Positions 1-9,465 of a stretch of DNA of 64,000 nt are shown one piece after another; position 1 is the first letter of the stretch; every line of letters begins with the position of its first letter. The notes below the pieces were generated by a model that saw nothing but the letters and a program-made list of their open reading frames with translations, ran no database searches and had not been told where the DNA came from. The DNA is from Novibacillus thermophilus (GTDB taxonomy: Bacteria; Bacillota; Bacilli; Thermoactinomycetales; Novibacillaceae). The translations under genes and the position numbers were made by a program. The stretch spans positions 1,178,001-1,242,000 of the forward strand of contig NZ_CP019699.1 of the NCBI RefSeq assembly GCF_002005165.1, given 5' to 3'.

Positions 1-163
1 CTCATACATTTACGATACGACACAAAGTTACACGACGACTTTTACTATTTTTAACGTTTTGCTCGTCATCGCTTTAGTCACATCTTTGGCCATGCGCTTG
101 AATATTAAGAAAATAAGGGAGAAGCAGGGAGTGTCCGATGTACAGAAGCCGTTAACGACATAA
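1..163 (+). CDS. C-terminal end of a membrane transporter (partial)
   Basis: Reading frame 2 is open from the window edge to a TAA at 161-163. It encodes about 53 residues with one hydrophobic segment (TIFNVLLVIALVTSLAMRL) followed by a basic, polar tail. This looks like the last membrane helix and cytoplasmic tail of a multi-helix transporter, and major facilitator family C-termini often look like this. A transporter of the oxalate/formate type would fit the formate dehydrogenase genes immediately downstream, but that is a guess from context. The stop lies 17 bases before fdhD, so the two are probably co-transcribed. Confidence 0.5.
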   Translation, partial: SYIYDTTQSYTTTFTIFNVLLVIALVTSLAMRLNIKKIREKQGVSDVQKPLTT

Positions 164-180
164 GTACGGAGTGATGGTCA

Positions 181-1026
181 ATGGGTCGAAAGCAAACGGC
201 CTCAAGGCACATTGTCAAATACAGGATGATGAAGGGGGCGGAAGCAGAAGATGACGTCGCGGTCGAATATCCGCTGACCATTGTGTTGAACGGGGAAGAA
301 TGGGCGACGGTCGTTTGCACGCCGTCGGATTTGGAGGACATGGTGTTAGGATTTCTCGCGGCAGAAGGTATCGTTCGCTTTCCCGCTCAGATTCAGTCTC
401 TCACCATCGATGAGCCGGGCGGTTTCGCCTACGTGGAAACAGAGCAGAGACAGTCGGTACCCAAAGGGGATGTGATGAAGCGATTGATCGGATCTTGCTG
501 CGGCAAGAGCCGGCACATTTACTTTCTGAACGATGCCAAAACAGCGAAAACGGTGGCGACTTCGCTGCACATACCGGCAGAAGACTGTTTTCGGTTCATG
601 AATCGGCTGCACGAGATGTCAGCGTCTTTCCGACAGACGGGCGGTGTCCACAATGCCGCCCTGTTTAGCCCAACGGATGTGGTGGTCGCGCGGACAGATA
701 TCGGCCGGCACAACGCCCTCGACAAAATTTACGGCTATTGCTTGAAGCACCGCATCCCGGTCGACGACAAACTGATTGTGTTCAGCGGACGCGTGTCGTC
801 GGAAGTGCTGTTAAAAATTTCGAAGATCGGGGTGGGGATTTTGTTGTCAAAGTCAGCTCCGACAGATTTAGCCATCGACTTGGCCGATGAGTTAAATGTG
901 ACGGTTGTCGGGTTCATCCGCGGCAACAGCTTTAACGTGTACACACACCCGCACCGCATTAAAGGATTAAATTTCAAAGGAGGCAGATCCCAACATGGGC
1001 ACAGACACGATATCGCTCACAGTTGA
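181..1026 (+). CDS. fdhD: FdhD, sulfurtransferase for formate dehydrogenase maturation
   Basis: 281 residues, the usual length for FdhD. FdhD moves sulfur from a cysteine desulfurase to the molybdenum cofactor so that formate dehydrogenase becomes active. Family marks are the paired cysteines at 106-107 in GSCCGKSR, the segment [13 protein letters not shown] (about 150-162) and [13 protein letters not shown]. The ATG has GGAGTG at 168-173. The gene overlaps the formate dehydrogenase gene by 32 bases, so translation is likely coupled and the target enzyme is almost certainly the next gene. Confidence 0.95.
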   Translation: MGRKQTASRHIVKYRMMKGAEAEDDVAVEYPLTIVLNGEEWATVVCTPSDLEDMVLGFLAAEGIVRFPAQIQSLTIDEPGGFAYVETEQRQSVPKGDVMKRLIGSCCGKSRHIYFLNDAKTAKTVATSLHIPAEDCFRFMNRLHEMSASFRQTGGVHNAALFSPTDVVVARTDIGRHNALDKIYGYCLKHRIPVDDKLIVFSGRVSSEVLLKISKIGVGILLSKSAPTDLAIDLADELNVTVVGFIRGNSFNVYTHPHRIKGLNFKGGRSQHGHRHDIAHS

Positions 1027-3955
1027 CGGGGTTGAACTGCATGCGCGTGAAGGGCAAAATTTATTGGAGCTGATGCGTGAACGCAACATCGAGGTTCCCC
1101 ACGTCTGTTACCACCCGAGTCTAGGCCCGATCGAAACGTGCGACACGTGCATCGTCCAAGTAGACGGCGAGTTAGTCCGGGCTTGCGGGACAGAGGTCCG
1201 AGCGGGGATGACCGTGGAAACGACGTTGCACGAAGTGAAAGCAGCACAAAGAGAAGCGATGGACACGATATTGACGAACCACCAACTGTACTGCACTGTT
1301 TGCGACCACAACAACGGGACGTGTGATATCCATAACACCGTGAAGGCGCTCGGCATTGAACACCAGAGCGAACCGTTCAAGCCCAAACCTTACGCCGTCG
1401 ACGCGACCAACCCTTTTTACCGTTACGACCCCGACCAGTGCATCTTGTGCGGCCGCTGTGTCGAAGTGTGTCAGGACGTGCAAGTGAACGAAACCCTTTC
1501 TATCGACTGGTCCCTTGAGCAACCGCGGGTCATATGGGATGACGGGGTTTCGATCAATGAATCGTCGTGTGTGTCTTGCGGCCAGTGTGTCACCGTTTGC
1601 CCGTGCAACGCCTTAATGGAGAAGTCGATGCTCGGGGAAGCAGGCCATTTGACAGGTATCGAACCAGAGACCATCAGGGGTATGATCGAGCTGACGAAAA
1701 AGGTGGAGACGGGGTACGGATCGCTCATGTCCGTATCAGACGCGGAAGCGGCCATGCGCGAACACCGCATCAAAAAGACGAAGACAGTGTGCACCTACTG
1801 TGGTGTCGGGTGCAGCTTCCACGTGTGGACGAAAGGTCGGAAAGTCTTGAAAGTCGAGCCGCATCCCGAATCGCCTGCCAATGGCATCTCTACGTGTGTA
1901 AAGGGCAAGTTCGGCTGGGATTTCGTGAACAGCGAGGAAAGGCTGACAAAACCGTTAATTCGGGAAGGTGATCACTTTCGCGAAGCAGAATGGGAGGAAG
2001 CGCTCCAACTCATTGCTGATCGACTGACGGAAATAAAAGAAACGGACGGGCCAGACGCCACTGCGTTCATTTCCTCGTCCAAGTGCACCAATGAAGAATC
2101 GTATTTAATGCAGAAGTTTGCCCGGGCCGTCATCGGTACGAACAACATTGACAACTGTTCGCGTTACTGCCAGTCCCCGGCGACACAGGGGCTGTTTCGA
2201 ACGGTCGGATACGGCGGGGATTCTGGCTCCATCCGTGACATTGCCACTGCGGACCTCGTCATCGTCATCGGTTCCAATACGGCTGAGTCCCATCCTGTGT
2301 TGGCCACACGGGTGAAACGGGCGCAGAAGCTGAACGGGCAGAAGCTCATCGTCGCCGATCTGCGCCGCCACGAAATGGCGGAGCGGGCAGACATTTTCTT
2401 GCATCCGCGGGCAGGTTCCGATCTCGTCTGGCTTTCCGCCGTGACGAAGTACATCATCGACAAAGGGTGGCATGACACTCGCTTTCTGGAAGAACGGGTG
2501 AACGGTTTTGAGGAATACGTCGCTTCACTCGAACCGTTTACTTTGGAGTACGCCGAAGAAGTGACGGGAATTCCGAGGGCGACCCTCATCCGCGTGGCCG
2601 AAGCGATTCGCGATGCGGACACAACGTGTGTGCTGTGGGCGATGGGCGTCACGCAACAGCAGGGCGGAAGCAACACGAGTACGGCCATTTCCAACTTGCT
2701 GCTCGTGACGGGGAATTACGGCCGCCCGGGAACGGGAGCGTATCCCTTGCGGGGGCACAACAACGTTCAAGGTGCGAGCGACTTTGGCAGCATGCCGAAC
2801 AACTTTCCAGGTTACGAGTCGGTCACAGACGACGCCGTCCGGGCCCGCTACGAACAGGCGTGGGGCGTTGAGCTGCCGAAAGAGCCGGGAATGAACAACC
2901 ACAACATGGTCAACGCCATTCACGACGGAAAGTTAAAGGCGCTGTACATTATCGGGGAAGACATGGGCATTGTCGATTCCAACATCAACTACGTCCAGGC
3001 CGCGTTTGAAAAGCTGGACTTCTTTGTCGTACAGGATATTTTCCTGACGAAGACCGCTGAGTATGCCGACGTCGTGTTGCCGGGAAGCCCCAGCCTGGAA
3101 AAAGAAGGGACATTTACCAACACGGAAAGGCGCATCCAGCGTTTGTATCGAGCTCTTGAACCTTTAGGGGATTCGAAGCCGGATTGGATGATATTGCGCG
3201 ATCTGGCGAATGTCATGGGGGCCAACTGGCACTATGAGCACCCCAGCGAGATCATGGACGAAGCAGCAAAACTCGCCCCGCTTTTTGCCGGCGTCACCTA
3301 CGAACGCCTGGAGGGGTACAACAGCTTGCAATGGCCGGTGACAGAAGACGGGAAAGATTCCCCGCTGCTGTACACGGAGCGCTTCAACTTCCCGGACGGA
3401 AAAGCCCGGCTTTATCCGCTGGAGTGGATTGAACCGGACGGCACCGATGACGAGTACGACTTACACGTGAACAACGGCCGACTGTTAGAGCACTTCCACG
3501 AAGGAAACATGACGTACAAGGTGGAAGGCATCCGCGCCAAAACGCCACAGGCGTTTGTGGAAGTCTCACCGGAGCTGGCAAAGGAACGCGGCTTGAAAGA
3601 CGGGACGCTCGTGCGCCTTCAGTCTCGGTACGGAGCAGTGAAGGTTCGCGCCTTCATTACGGATCGCGTCAAAGGACATGAGCTGTACCTCCCGATGAAC
3701 GATGCCGGGGAGGCCGCCGTCAACCGCCTGACTGGCAGCAAGACGGATGTAGAGACGAATACACCGGCCTACAAAGACGTTGCCGTGAAGATGGACGTGT
3801 TAGAAACAGAAGGAGAGTCGCCGCTGCCTCGCGTCAACCACCGCTTTGGCAACCGTCAGCCGCAAATCGGTGTACAAGTGGAGAAAAAGTGGGAGCGCAC
3901 CGATTACCGTTTTCCCGGCGGTTCTGTTAAAAAGGATGTGACGTACAGTGGCTAG
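995..3955 (+). CDS. fdhF: NAD-type formate dehydrogenase, catalytic subunit (YrhE-like)
   Basis: 986 residues. The N-terminus carries a 2Fe-2S ferredoxin domain (C38, C49, C52, C64). A NuoG-like His-Cys cluster follows (H96, C100, C103, C110), then two 4Fe-4S motifs (C149-C159 and C192-C202). The molybdopterin domain opens with CTYCGVGC (C266, C269, C273, C301). The residue that is selenocysteine in E. coli FdhF is Cys392 here, in [10 protein letters not shown], so this is a selenium-independent enzyme. The C-terminal cofactor-binding domain starts near residue 825. The protein has no signal peptide and should oxidise formate to CO2 in the cytoplasm. AAAGGAGG at 976-983 marks the start. It matches B. 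subtilis YrhE in architecture and in its DUF1641 neighbour. Confidence 0.95.
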   Translation: MGTDTISLTVDGVELHAREGQNLLELMRERNIEVPHVCYHPSLGPIETCDTCIVQVDGELVRACGTEVRAGMTVETTLHEVKAAQREAMDTILTNHQLYCTVCDHNNGTCDIHNTVKALGIEHQSEPFKPKPYAVDATNPFYRYDPDQCILCGRCVEVCQDVQVNETLSIDWSLEQPRVIWDDGVSINESSCVSCGQCVTVCPCNALMEKSMLGEAGHLTGIEPETIRGMIELTKKVETGYGSLMSVSDAEAAMREHRIKKTKTVCTYCGVGCSFHVWTKGRKVLKVEPHPESPANGISTCVKGKFGWDFVNSEERLTKPLIREGDHFREAEWEEALQLIADRLTEIKETDGPDATAFISSSKCTNEESYLMQKFARAVIGTNNIDNCSRYCQSPATQGLFRTVGYGGDSGSIRDIATADLVIVIGSNTAESHPVLATRVKRAQKLNGQKLIVADLRRHEMAERADIFLHPRAGSDLVWLSAVTKYIIDKGWHDTRFLEERVNGFEEYVASLEPFTLEYAEEVTGIPRATLIRVAEAIRDADTTCVLWAMGVTQQQGGSNTSTAISNLLLVTGNYGRPGTGAYPLRGHNNVQGASDFGSMPNNFPGYESVTDDAVRARYEQAWGVELPKEPGMNNHNMVNAIHDGKLKALYIIGEDMGIVDSNINYVQAAFEKLDFFVVQDIFLTKTAEYADVVLPGSPSLEKEGTFTNTERRIQRLYRALEPLGDSKPDWMILRDLANVMGANWHYEHPSEIMDEAAKLAPLFAGVTYERLEGYNSLQWPVTEDGKDSPLLYTERFNFPDGKARLYPLEWIEPDGTDDEYDLHVNNGRLLEHFHEGNMTYKVEGIRAKTPQAFVEVSPELAKERGLKDGTLVRLQSRYGAVKVRAFITDRVKGHELYLPMNDAGEAAVNRLTGSKTDVETNTPAYKDVAVKMDVLETEGESPLPRVNHRFGNRQPQIGVQVEKKWERTDYRFPGGSVKKDVTYSG

Positions 3956-4451
3956 ACCGATCAACCGCATCAAACGGCTTCCAGAATCTGAAGACGTGCG
4001 CAAACAGCGTGATCTAGAGGACATTGTGCAGGCGCTGTCCCGCCACAAAACGGCGGTACTGGAGACGATTGAACTCGTGCAAGGATTGTACGATCGGGGG
4101 ATTTTGCCGCTTTTAAACAGTTTAGTGGCAGAAGGGGACAAAGTGTTGGCCATTGCGGTGAAAGAACTGAACAGGCCGCAAAACGCACGCATTCTGGAAA
4201 ATTTTGTTCAGCTTGCCCTGCTGGTAGGCTCTTTGGATCTTGAGCGGTTAAAGCCGATGTTGGACAGTGTGAATGCCGGTTTGCAGGAGGCGGCGACAGG
4301 AAAAGCGTCGGAAAACCGGGAGAGCCTCATATCCCTGTTTAAAGCACTGCGCGACCCGGACGTGCAGCGCGCCCTCTCTGTCCTCATCAGCTTTTTAAAA
4401 GGGATGGGGAGTGAGGGAGACAGGACGTCGTCTGGATGGGACGGGCTTTAA
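3948..4451 (+). CDS. DUF1641 protein, formate dehydrogenase partner (YrhD-like)
   Basis: 167 residues starting at a GTG that overlaps the dehydrogenase stop by 8 bases. The overlap implies coupled translation and a stoichiometric partner. It is helical, with a DUF1641-like middle and C-terminal segment (repeated LxxLxxxL patterns, [16 protein letters not shown] near the end). B. subtilis has the same pair, yrhE followed by yrhD. In the family, DUF1641 proteins accompany NAD-dependent formate dehydrogenases, but their exact role (assembly or electron transfer interface) is not settled. Nothing visible suggests cofactor ligands here. Confidence 0.8.
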   Translation: MARPINRIKRLPESEDVRKQRDLEDIVQALSRHKTAVLETIELVQGLYDRGILPLLNSLVAEGDKVLAIAVKELNRPQNARILENFVQLALLVGSLDLERLKPMLDSVNAGLQEAATGKASENRESLISLFKALRDPDVQRALSVLISFLKGMGSEGDRTSSGWDGL

Positions 4452-4482
4452 TGCGACAAATTTTATGGAGGAGTGATGAATA

Positions 4483-5325
4483 GTGGGACAATCCATTCCT
4501 GAGATCGCACTTCACGACGGGCTAACCTTGCCTGTGATCGGTCTCGGCACGTACAACCTTAGAGGGAACGAAGGAGTCAACGCCATCACGAGTGCTATAG
4601 ACTCAGGTTACCGGCTCATCGACACAGCGTACAACTATGAAAACGAAGGAGCGGTAGGGGAGGCTGTTCGGCGCAGTTCTGTACCGAGAGAAAAATTGCG
4701 CATTACGTCCAAGTTACCAGGTCGGTATCATGCGTATGACAAAGCCGTTCAGGCTGTTCAAGAATCTTTGTTTCGGGCAAATTTAGATTACTACGATGTG
4801 TATTTGATCCATTGGCCGAACCCTAAGCAAGATCTGTACGTGGAAGCCTGGCAAGCGTTAATTGATGCTAGAAAGTGGGGCTACGTCCGCTCGATCGGGG
4901 TTTCTAACTTCCTGCCTGAACACATCGAACGCCTGGAAAAGGAAACGGGCGTTAAACCTAGCATCAACCAAATTGAATTGCACCCGTTTTTTAATCAAGA
5001 ACCTTTAAGGACATGGCACAGGGAGCGTGACATTCAGATCGAATCTTGGAGTCCGCTAGCGCGGGCAAGGGAAATTCTACAAAATCGCACACTTCAACAC
5101 ATCGCCCGGCGCCATGACAAATCGATTTCACAAGTTATTTTACGCTGGCATTATCAACTTGGCGCCATTTCGATTCCTAAATCGTCGTCTCCCAAACGAC
5201 AGCTTGAAAACTTGTCGATATTCGATTTTTCGCTGAACGAAACAGAAATGAGGGAAATATCGGATTTAACGCGTCCGGATGGCAGAATTAACAATCAAGA
5301 TCCAGCGACGTACGAAGAGTTTTAA
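4483..5325 (+). CDS. Aldo/keto reductase, 2,5-diketogluconate reductase type
   Basis: 280 residues, GTG start behind GGAGGAG. The NADPH-dependent aldo/keto reductase tetrad is visible: Asp47, Tyr52, Lys77 and His110 (in YLIHWP). The NADPH-binding C-terminus includes SIPKSSSP. Such enzymes reduce small aldehydes and ketones such as methylglyoxal; the true substrate cannot be read from sequence. It lies 31 bases after the DUF1641 gene with no terminator between, so it may be the last gene of the formate dehydrogenase operon. A strong terminator follows at 5344-5380. Confidence 0.88.
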   Translation: MGQSIPEIALHDGLTLPVIGLGTYNLRGNEGVNAITSAIDSGYRLIDTAYNYENEGAVGEAVRRSSVPREKLRITSKLPGRYHAYDKAVQAVQESLFRANLDYYDVYLIHWPNPKQDLYVEAWQALIDARKWGYVRSIGVSNFLPEHIERLEKETGVKPSINQIELHPFFNQEPLRTWHRERDIQIESWSPLARAREILQNRTLQHIARRHDKSISQVILRWHYQLGAISIPKSSSPKRQLENLSIFDFSLNETEMREISDLTRPDGRINNQDPATYEEF

Positions 5326-5343
5326 GTCGCTTTGAGCGTGTGA

Positions 5344-5384
5344 AGAAGCGCATCGCTTCACGTACAAGCGGTGCGCTTCTTTCT
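5344..5384 (+). terminator. Rho-independent terminator, target of the group II intron
   Basis: Two 15-base arms (5344-5358 and 5366-5380) pair with a single G-U wobble around a 7-base loop. A short T-rich tail TTCT ends at 5384. The group II intron begins at the next base, which is the insertion behaviour known for group IIC introns. Confidence 0.85.
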
Positions 5385-7262
5385 GTACGCCCAGCATGGG
5401 CGTCATCTATAGGGTGAAAGTCCCGAACGGGGGCTGGCGAGCGCCTACCGTAGTCAAAGGCAAGGGTGTCCGTCGCGAGGCGGAATCTGAAGGAAGCCGG
5501 AGACAAACGCACGGGTCAAGGTACACGAACTGGATTTGAGGCAGGATTAGTTGGATGAGTTGCCAGAACACAACGAAATCCAAAGCCGCCAAGGGCTCAT
5601 CCTGTAAACTCCAGTGATCGCGGGCGGAAAGATGACGCTCTTATCTGGGGAGGCCTGCGGAACACGCGAAGTAACATCGTAACCGCAGTCGAGAGGCTGC
5701 GCTGAATCCGCAGGAGTCAGCAGAGGCCATAGTACGCAAGTACGGGGCGCCGGAAAGCGGAAGGGCCGAACCGAAAGGAGAGAGGAAACCGATGCGTTCG
5801 AGAGAAGAGCGCAGACAGCAGAATATCCCGCAAGGGAGCTGCCAACAGAGAGCAGCGGTGAAGCCGCGAGGGTATGTTGGAGCGCCGAGCTCTTCTCCGG
5901 CACAAGTCGCCCCTTCCTCTCGCGAAGACCATAACGACTTGCTGGACAGGATGCTTGAGAGAGAAAATCTCTTGCTCGCATACAAGCGAGTGGTCCGAAA
6001 CGGAGGAGCGCCCGGAGTGGACGGAGTAACGGTAGCTGAACTGCAGGCTTACCTGAACACACACTGGGCACAGGTGAAAGCAGAGCTCCTAGCGGGAACC
6101 TACAAACCCGCGCCAGTCAAACGGGTGGAAATCCCCAAACCTGGAGGCGGCGTGAGGCTTCTAGGGATCCCGAACGCGATGGACCGGCTCCTCCAGCAAG
6201 CCCTGCTGCAAGTGATGCATCCGATCTTCGATGCTCACTTCTCATGGGACAGCTACGGCTTCCGACCAGGGAAGCGAGCCCATGATGCGGTCCTTCAAGC
6301 CCAGCGCTATATCCAGAGTGGATACAGATGGGTTGTGGACTTGGACTTAGAGAAGTGCTTTGACCGAGTAAACCACGACATGCTCATGGGGAGGGTAGCA
6401 AGAAGGGAGCAGGACAAGCGAGACCTGAAACTCATCCGGGTGTACCTCAACGCCGGAGTCATGGTCAACGGAGTATGCCAACGGACAGAGGAAGGGACGC
6501 CGCAAGGCGGACCGCTGAGTCCGCTTCTGGCCAACATCTTGTTGGACGACCTGGACAAAGAACGAAAGAAACGCGGGTTGCAATTCGCACGTTATGCGGA
6601 CGATTGTAACATCTTTGTCGCTAGCAAGCGCGCAGGGGAACGCGTCATGGAATCGGTGATTCGCTTTGTAGAGGGAAAGCTGAAACTGAAAGTGAACCGA
6701 GACAAAAGTGCGGTAGACCGCCCCTGGAACCGGAAATTCCTAGGGTTCAGTTTTCTGCCGGACAAACAAGCAACGATTCGGTTAGCCCCGAAGACCGTCT
6801 CCCGATTCAAAGATAGAATACGTGAGATGACGAGTCGTTCACGGGCGATCTCCATGGAAGAGCGAATTAAACGGCTCAACCGCTACATCATCGGTTGGGT
6901 CAGGTACTTTCGACTGGCATCGATGAAGACGCACTGTGAAAGATTCGACCAATGGATTCGGCGCAGACTGAGGATGTGCCTATGGAAACAATGGAAACGG
7001 GTCAGAACCCGTCTTCGTGAACTTAGGGCCCTTGGCGTACCAGAATGGGCCTGCTTCATGATGGCCAATTCCCGCCGAGGACCATGGGAAATGTCCCGGA
7101 ACACAAACAATGCCCTTCCGACTTCCTACTGGGAAGCGAAAGGGCTGAAGAGTATGCTTTTTCGTTATATGGAACTTCGTCAACCTTTTGGAACCGCCTA
7201 GTGCGGACCCGCATGCTAGGTGGTGTGAGAGGACGGGGGCTAGCCGCCCCCTCCTACTCGAT
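5385..7262 (+). mobile_element. Group IIC intron, full length
   Basis: The 5' end reads GTACGCCCAGCATGGGCG followed by CTATAGGGTGAAAGTCCCGAA and later AAGGGTGTCCGT. These closely follow the domain I start of the crystallised Oceanobacillus iheyensis group IIC intron as I remember it. The reverse transcriptase gene fills the middle. The 3' end shows a domain V helix (about 7191-7226, starting GAACCGCCTAG and closing CTAGGTGGT) and a domain VI stem ending CCTACTCGAT with a candidate branch-point A. Element length is about 1,878 bases. It sits right behind a terminator and interrupts no gene. The exact ends are by analogy. Confidence 0.85.
5792..7201 (+). CDS. ltrA: Group II intron reverse transcriptase/maturase
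   Basis: 469 residues. The reverse transcriptase core spans roughly residues 65-320, with RLLGIPNAMDRLLQQAL, GTPQGGPLSPLLANI and the catalytic FARYADD. The maturase (X) domain follows, with RLNRYIIGWVRYFRLA. No HNH endonuclease domain is present, typical of class C introns. The protein binds its own intron RNA, aids splicing and copies it into new sites. The ORF looks intact. Oddly, its last codons and the TAG stop at 7199-7201 lie inside the 5' strand of RNA domain V rather than in domain IV. The ATG follows a purine-rich GAAAGGAGAGAGG. Confidence 0.93.
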   Translation: MRSREERRQQNIPQGSCQQRAAVKPRGYVGAPSSSPAQVAPSSREDHNDLLDRMLERENLLLAYKRVVRNGGAPGVDGVTVAELQAYLNTHWAQVKAELLAGTYKPAPVKRVEIPKPGGGVRLLGIPNAMDRLLQQALLQVMHPIFDAHFSWDSYGFRPGKRAHDAVLQAQRYIQSGYRWVVDLDLEKCFDRVNHDMLMGRVARREQDKRDLKLIRVYLNAGVMVNGVCQRTEEGTPQGGPLSPLLANILLDDLDKERKKRGLQFARYADDCNIFVASKRAGERVMESVIRFVEGKLKLKVNRDKSAVDRPWNRKFLGFSFLPDKQATIRLAPKTVSRFKDRIREMTSRSRAISMEERIKRLNRYIIGWVRYFRLASMKTHCERFDQWIRRRLRMCLWKQWKRVRTRLRELRALGVPEWACFMMANSRRGPWEMSRNTNNALPTSYWEAKGLKSMLFRYMELRQPFGTA

Positions 7263-7478
7263 TTCTCAAAGCTTTTCACTGTTCAGATGGCTGAAACTCG
7301 CGGGAAACGGACAAATGCTGTATACTTACTCTATCTTGAATATACGCGCCTAAGTAACTGAGCACCAGCCCAGAAAGACAACACCAAGTTGTTTCTACGA
7401 ATCAGCGATTGAGAGAGTGTCATTGTCGGTGGCACAAAGCTTCTTGGGACTATCTTCAAACGGTCGTGAGGTGACGTT

Positions 7479-7661
7479 ATGGTTCGCAGAGGAGTGTTTT
7501 GGATCGTTCTCATCGCCGCAATCATGCTGTTATGTTTGATCGTGCCTTTCACCGCGTTAAGCGGTGTCGATGCTTGGTACGGGAGTTTTCTGTTCTGGGT
7601 TGTCGCCACGTTGGCGGTCATTGTCATCAATGTTGTCATCACCGGGAGTTGGAGGGAGTAA
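7479..7661 (+). CDS. Small membrane protein, symporter partner (YhjC-like)
   Basis: 60 residues with two membrane segments (about 6-27 and 36-56), GAGGTGACG upstream of the ATG. It stops one base before the start of the sodium:solute symporter gene. B. subtilis has the same arrangement in yhjC-yhjB, and several symporters of this superfamily need a small two-helix partner. The function is inferred from that pairing only. Expression is probably one transcript with the next gene. Confidence 0.75.
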   Translation: MVRRGVFWIVLIAAIMLLCLIVPFTALSGVDAWYGSFLFWVVATLAVIVINVVITGSWRE

Positions 7662-7662
7662 C

Positions 7663-9126
7663 GTGAGTGCGACTTACATTTGGTGGGGAGTAACGCTTTA
7701 CACAGTCGCTGCCGGCATTGTCGCTTTATGGTCGAAGAGAGGGAAGTCACGCACGATGTCTGGCTACTTTTTGGGGAACCGCGCCATGGGCGGTTTTGTT
7801 TCGGCGTTGAGTTACAGCTCGACGACATACAGCGCCTTTATGTTAGTCGGGTTAGCAGGGCTTACGTATCAGGGCGGAGTCGGAGCGTTAGGCTTTGAGC
7901 TGCTCTACCTTTGCGGTGTGTCTTTAGTCGCCGTCTTCGGCCCGCGGTTCTGGCTGGCCGGGAAACGGTTCGGCTACATCACGCCGACGGAAATGCTGGG
8001 CGACCGGTATGACAGCAAGGCCGTATCACTCGTCACCGCTGTGTTCAGCTGTCTTTTTTTGATCCCGTACACAGCGGTTCAACTGGCCGGGGTCGGCTAT
8101 TTGTTGCAAGGGATGACGAACGACGCCATTTCTTTTACGACCGGGACCGTCCTAGCGACGGTCTTGGCCATTGTGTTTTCCCTCACGGCAGGTTTGCGCT
8201 CCGTCGCCTGGACGGATGCGCTGCAGGCCGTGTTTATGGTTGTGACGGCTACGTCCGTCGTCCTCGTGGTGATTGACAGTTTGGGAGGATTTGGTTCGCT
8301 TTTTCACGCGATTCAAACGGAACACCCTGGCATGCTCACAGTGCCTGGAAACGGGTATTTCAGCTTTAGTACTTTTTTAGGGTTGACACTGCCGTGGATT
8401 TTCTTCAGCATCTCTAACCCGCAAGTGAGTCAGCGCCTCTTTACCGTCAAGTCGATGAAAGACTTGCGGCACATGCTCCTCGGCTTTCTCTGCTTTGGAT
8501 TCATTTATACACTGGTTGCAGTGTTGTGGGGTTTTTTGGCTCTGACTCAGTTTCCAGATCTTCCGACCGCTGACTTGGCCACACCGAAACTCCTCGCCTC
8601 GAGCTTGGTGCCGACTGCATTAGGTGTGATTGTGATGATCGGCATTATGGCGGCAGCCATTTCAACGGTGGATTCCATTTTGTTGACGTTGTCTTCCGTT
8701 GTGGCGCGCGACGTGTACAGGCGATCCGACGAGGCGCAGCAGCTTTTGATCGGCAAGATTGTCATTCCCATCATCGCCGTCCTCGCTTTCTCGTTTGCCC
8801 AGCTGGAACTCAATCTGATCGCCGTGCTATCGGTTTCGGCTTCTGCCGGACTGTTGGTGATGGTGCCGGCCATCGTCGGAGCTTTCTTCTGGAAGCGCGG
8901 AACTGCGGCCGGAGTGATCGCCAGTACAACGGTCGGCGGGTTGCTCGTCATCGTTCTCGAGCTCTTTCAGCTAAAGTGGCTCGGGCAAGGGTCCGGTGTT
9001 TGGGGGTTGACCGTGTCATTAGTCCTTTATGTCGGCGTCAGTTTGCTGACACGCGCTCCAGAGGAGAAGGCGGCAGCGTTTTTGAGCTATGTCCGAAAGG
9101 CATTGCGGGAGAAGGGTGCGGTGTAA
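7663..9126 (+). CDS. Sodium:solute symporter (SSS family, YhjB-like)
   Basis: 487 residues from the GTG at 7663, which follows GGAGGG at 7651-7656. An upstream in-frame ATG at 7564 lies inside the small membrane gene and is not favoured. The protein has about 13 hydrophobic segments, with SYSSTTYSAFMLVGLAGLTY near the start and SPQVSQRLFT-like SNPQVSQRLFTVKSMK in the middle, typical of the family. It should import an organic solute with Na+ at the cytoplasmic membrane. Substrates in this family include proline, pantothenate, acetate and sugars, and the sequence does not tell which. Confidence 0.85.
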   Translation: MSATYIWWGVTLYTVAAGIVALWSKRGKSRTMSGYFLGNRAMGGFVSALSYSSTTYSAFMLVGLAGLTYQGGVGALGFELLYLCGVSLVAVFGPRFWLAGKRFGYITPTEMLGDRYDSKAVSLVTAVFSCLFLIPYTAVQLAGVGYLLQGMTNDAISFTTGTVLATVLAIVFSLTAGLRSVAWTDALQAVFMVVTATSVVLVVIDSLGGFGSLFHAIQTEHPGMLTVPGNGYFSFSTFLGLTLPWIFFSISNPQVSQRLFTVKSMKDLRHMLLGFLCFGFIYTLVAVLWGFLALTQFPDLPTADLATPKLLASSLVPTALGVIVMIGIMAAAISTVDSILLTLSSVVARDVYRRSDEAQQLLIGKIVIPIIAVLAFSFAQLELNLIAVLSVSASAGLLVMVPAIVGAFFWKRGTAAGVIASTTVGGLLVIVLELFQLKWLGQGSGVWGLTVSLVLYVGVSLLTRAPEEKAAAFLSYVRKALREKGAV

Positions 9127-9201
9127 GCGAGATGGTTGCATACACGGTGTGATGTCGGCTTACACATAGGTAGTAAGAACAAAAGGAAGAAGGGGAAAGC
9201 C

Positions 9202-9411
9202 ATGGGTCAATCGCCGATCACACCGTCGACAGACGAAGATAAACGCATTTACAAGTTGGAACAGTTGCGGGAAGCGGCACGTTTGGACGAGCGCGAAAGG
9301 CGGGAGGAACTGGAGGAAGAAAAGGAAGCTGTTAAAAACTTTTGGAAGGCCGTCCAAGCTGGAATTTTAATTGTGAGTGCGGTGGTGATAGCGTACTTCG
9401 TCTTCTTTTAA
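9202..9411 (+). CDS. Small coiled-coil protein with C-terminal membrane anchor
   Basis: 69 residues from the ATG at 9202 (purine-rich AAGAAGGGGAAA upstream). Residues about 15-45 are highly charged (RLDERERREELEEEKEAVK) and should form a coiled coil. Residues 50-69 form one hydrophobic helix that ends the protein (AGILIVSAVVIAYFVFF). This is a tail-anchored layout with the charged part in the cytoplasm. I do not recognise a family. It lies between the symporter and aroA, 75 bases after the symporter, and could belong to either transcript. Confidence 0.6.
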   Translation: MGQSPITPSTDEDKRIYKLEQLREAARLDERERREELEEEKEAVKNFWKAVQAGILIVSAVVIAYFVFF

Positions 9412-9465
9412 GACGCACTGTGGTAAAATGTAACACAGCACGAAACATGGGAGTGGACAAACGAA

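Noticed and set aside
2156-2170. Selenocysteine at the formate dehydrogenase active site
   Set aside because: The codon at the Sec position is TGC (Cys392), and no TGA or SECIS-like element is present.
7430-7450. TGGCAC before the YhjC-like gene, possible sigma-54 promoter
   Set aside because: The required GC at -12 is absent (GG-N10-CT), and no sigma-54 activator is adjacent.
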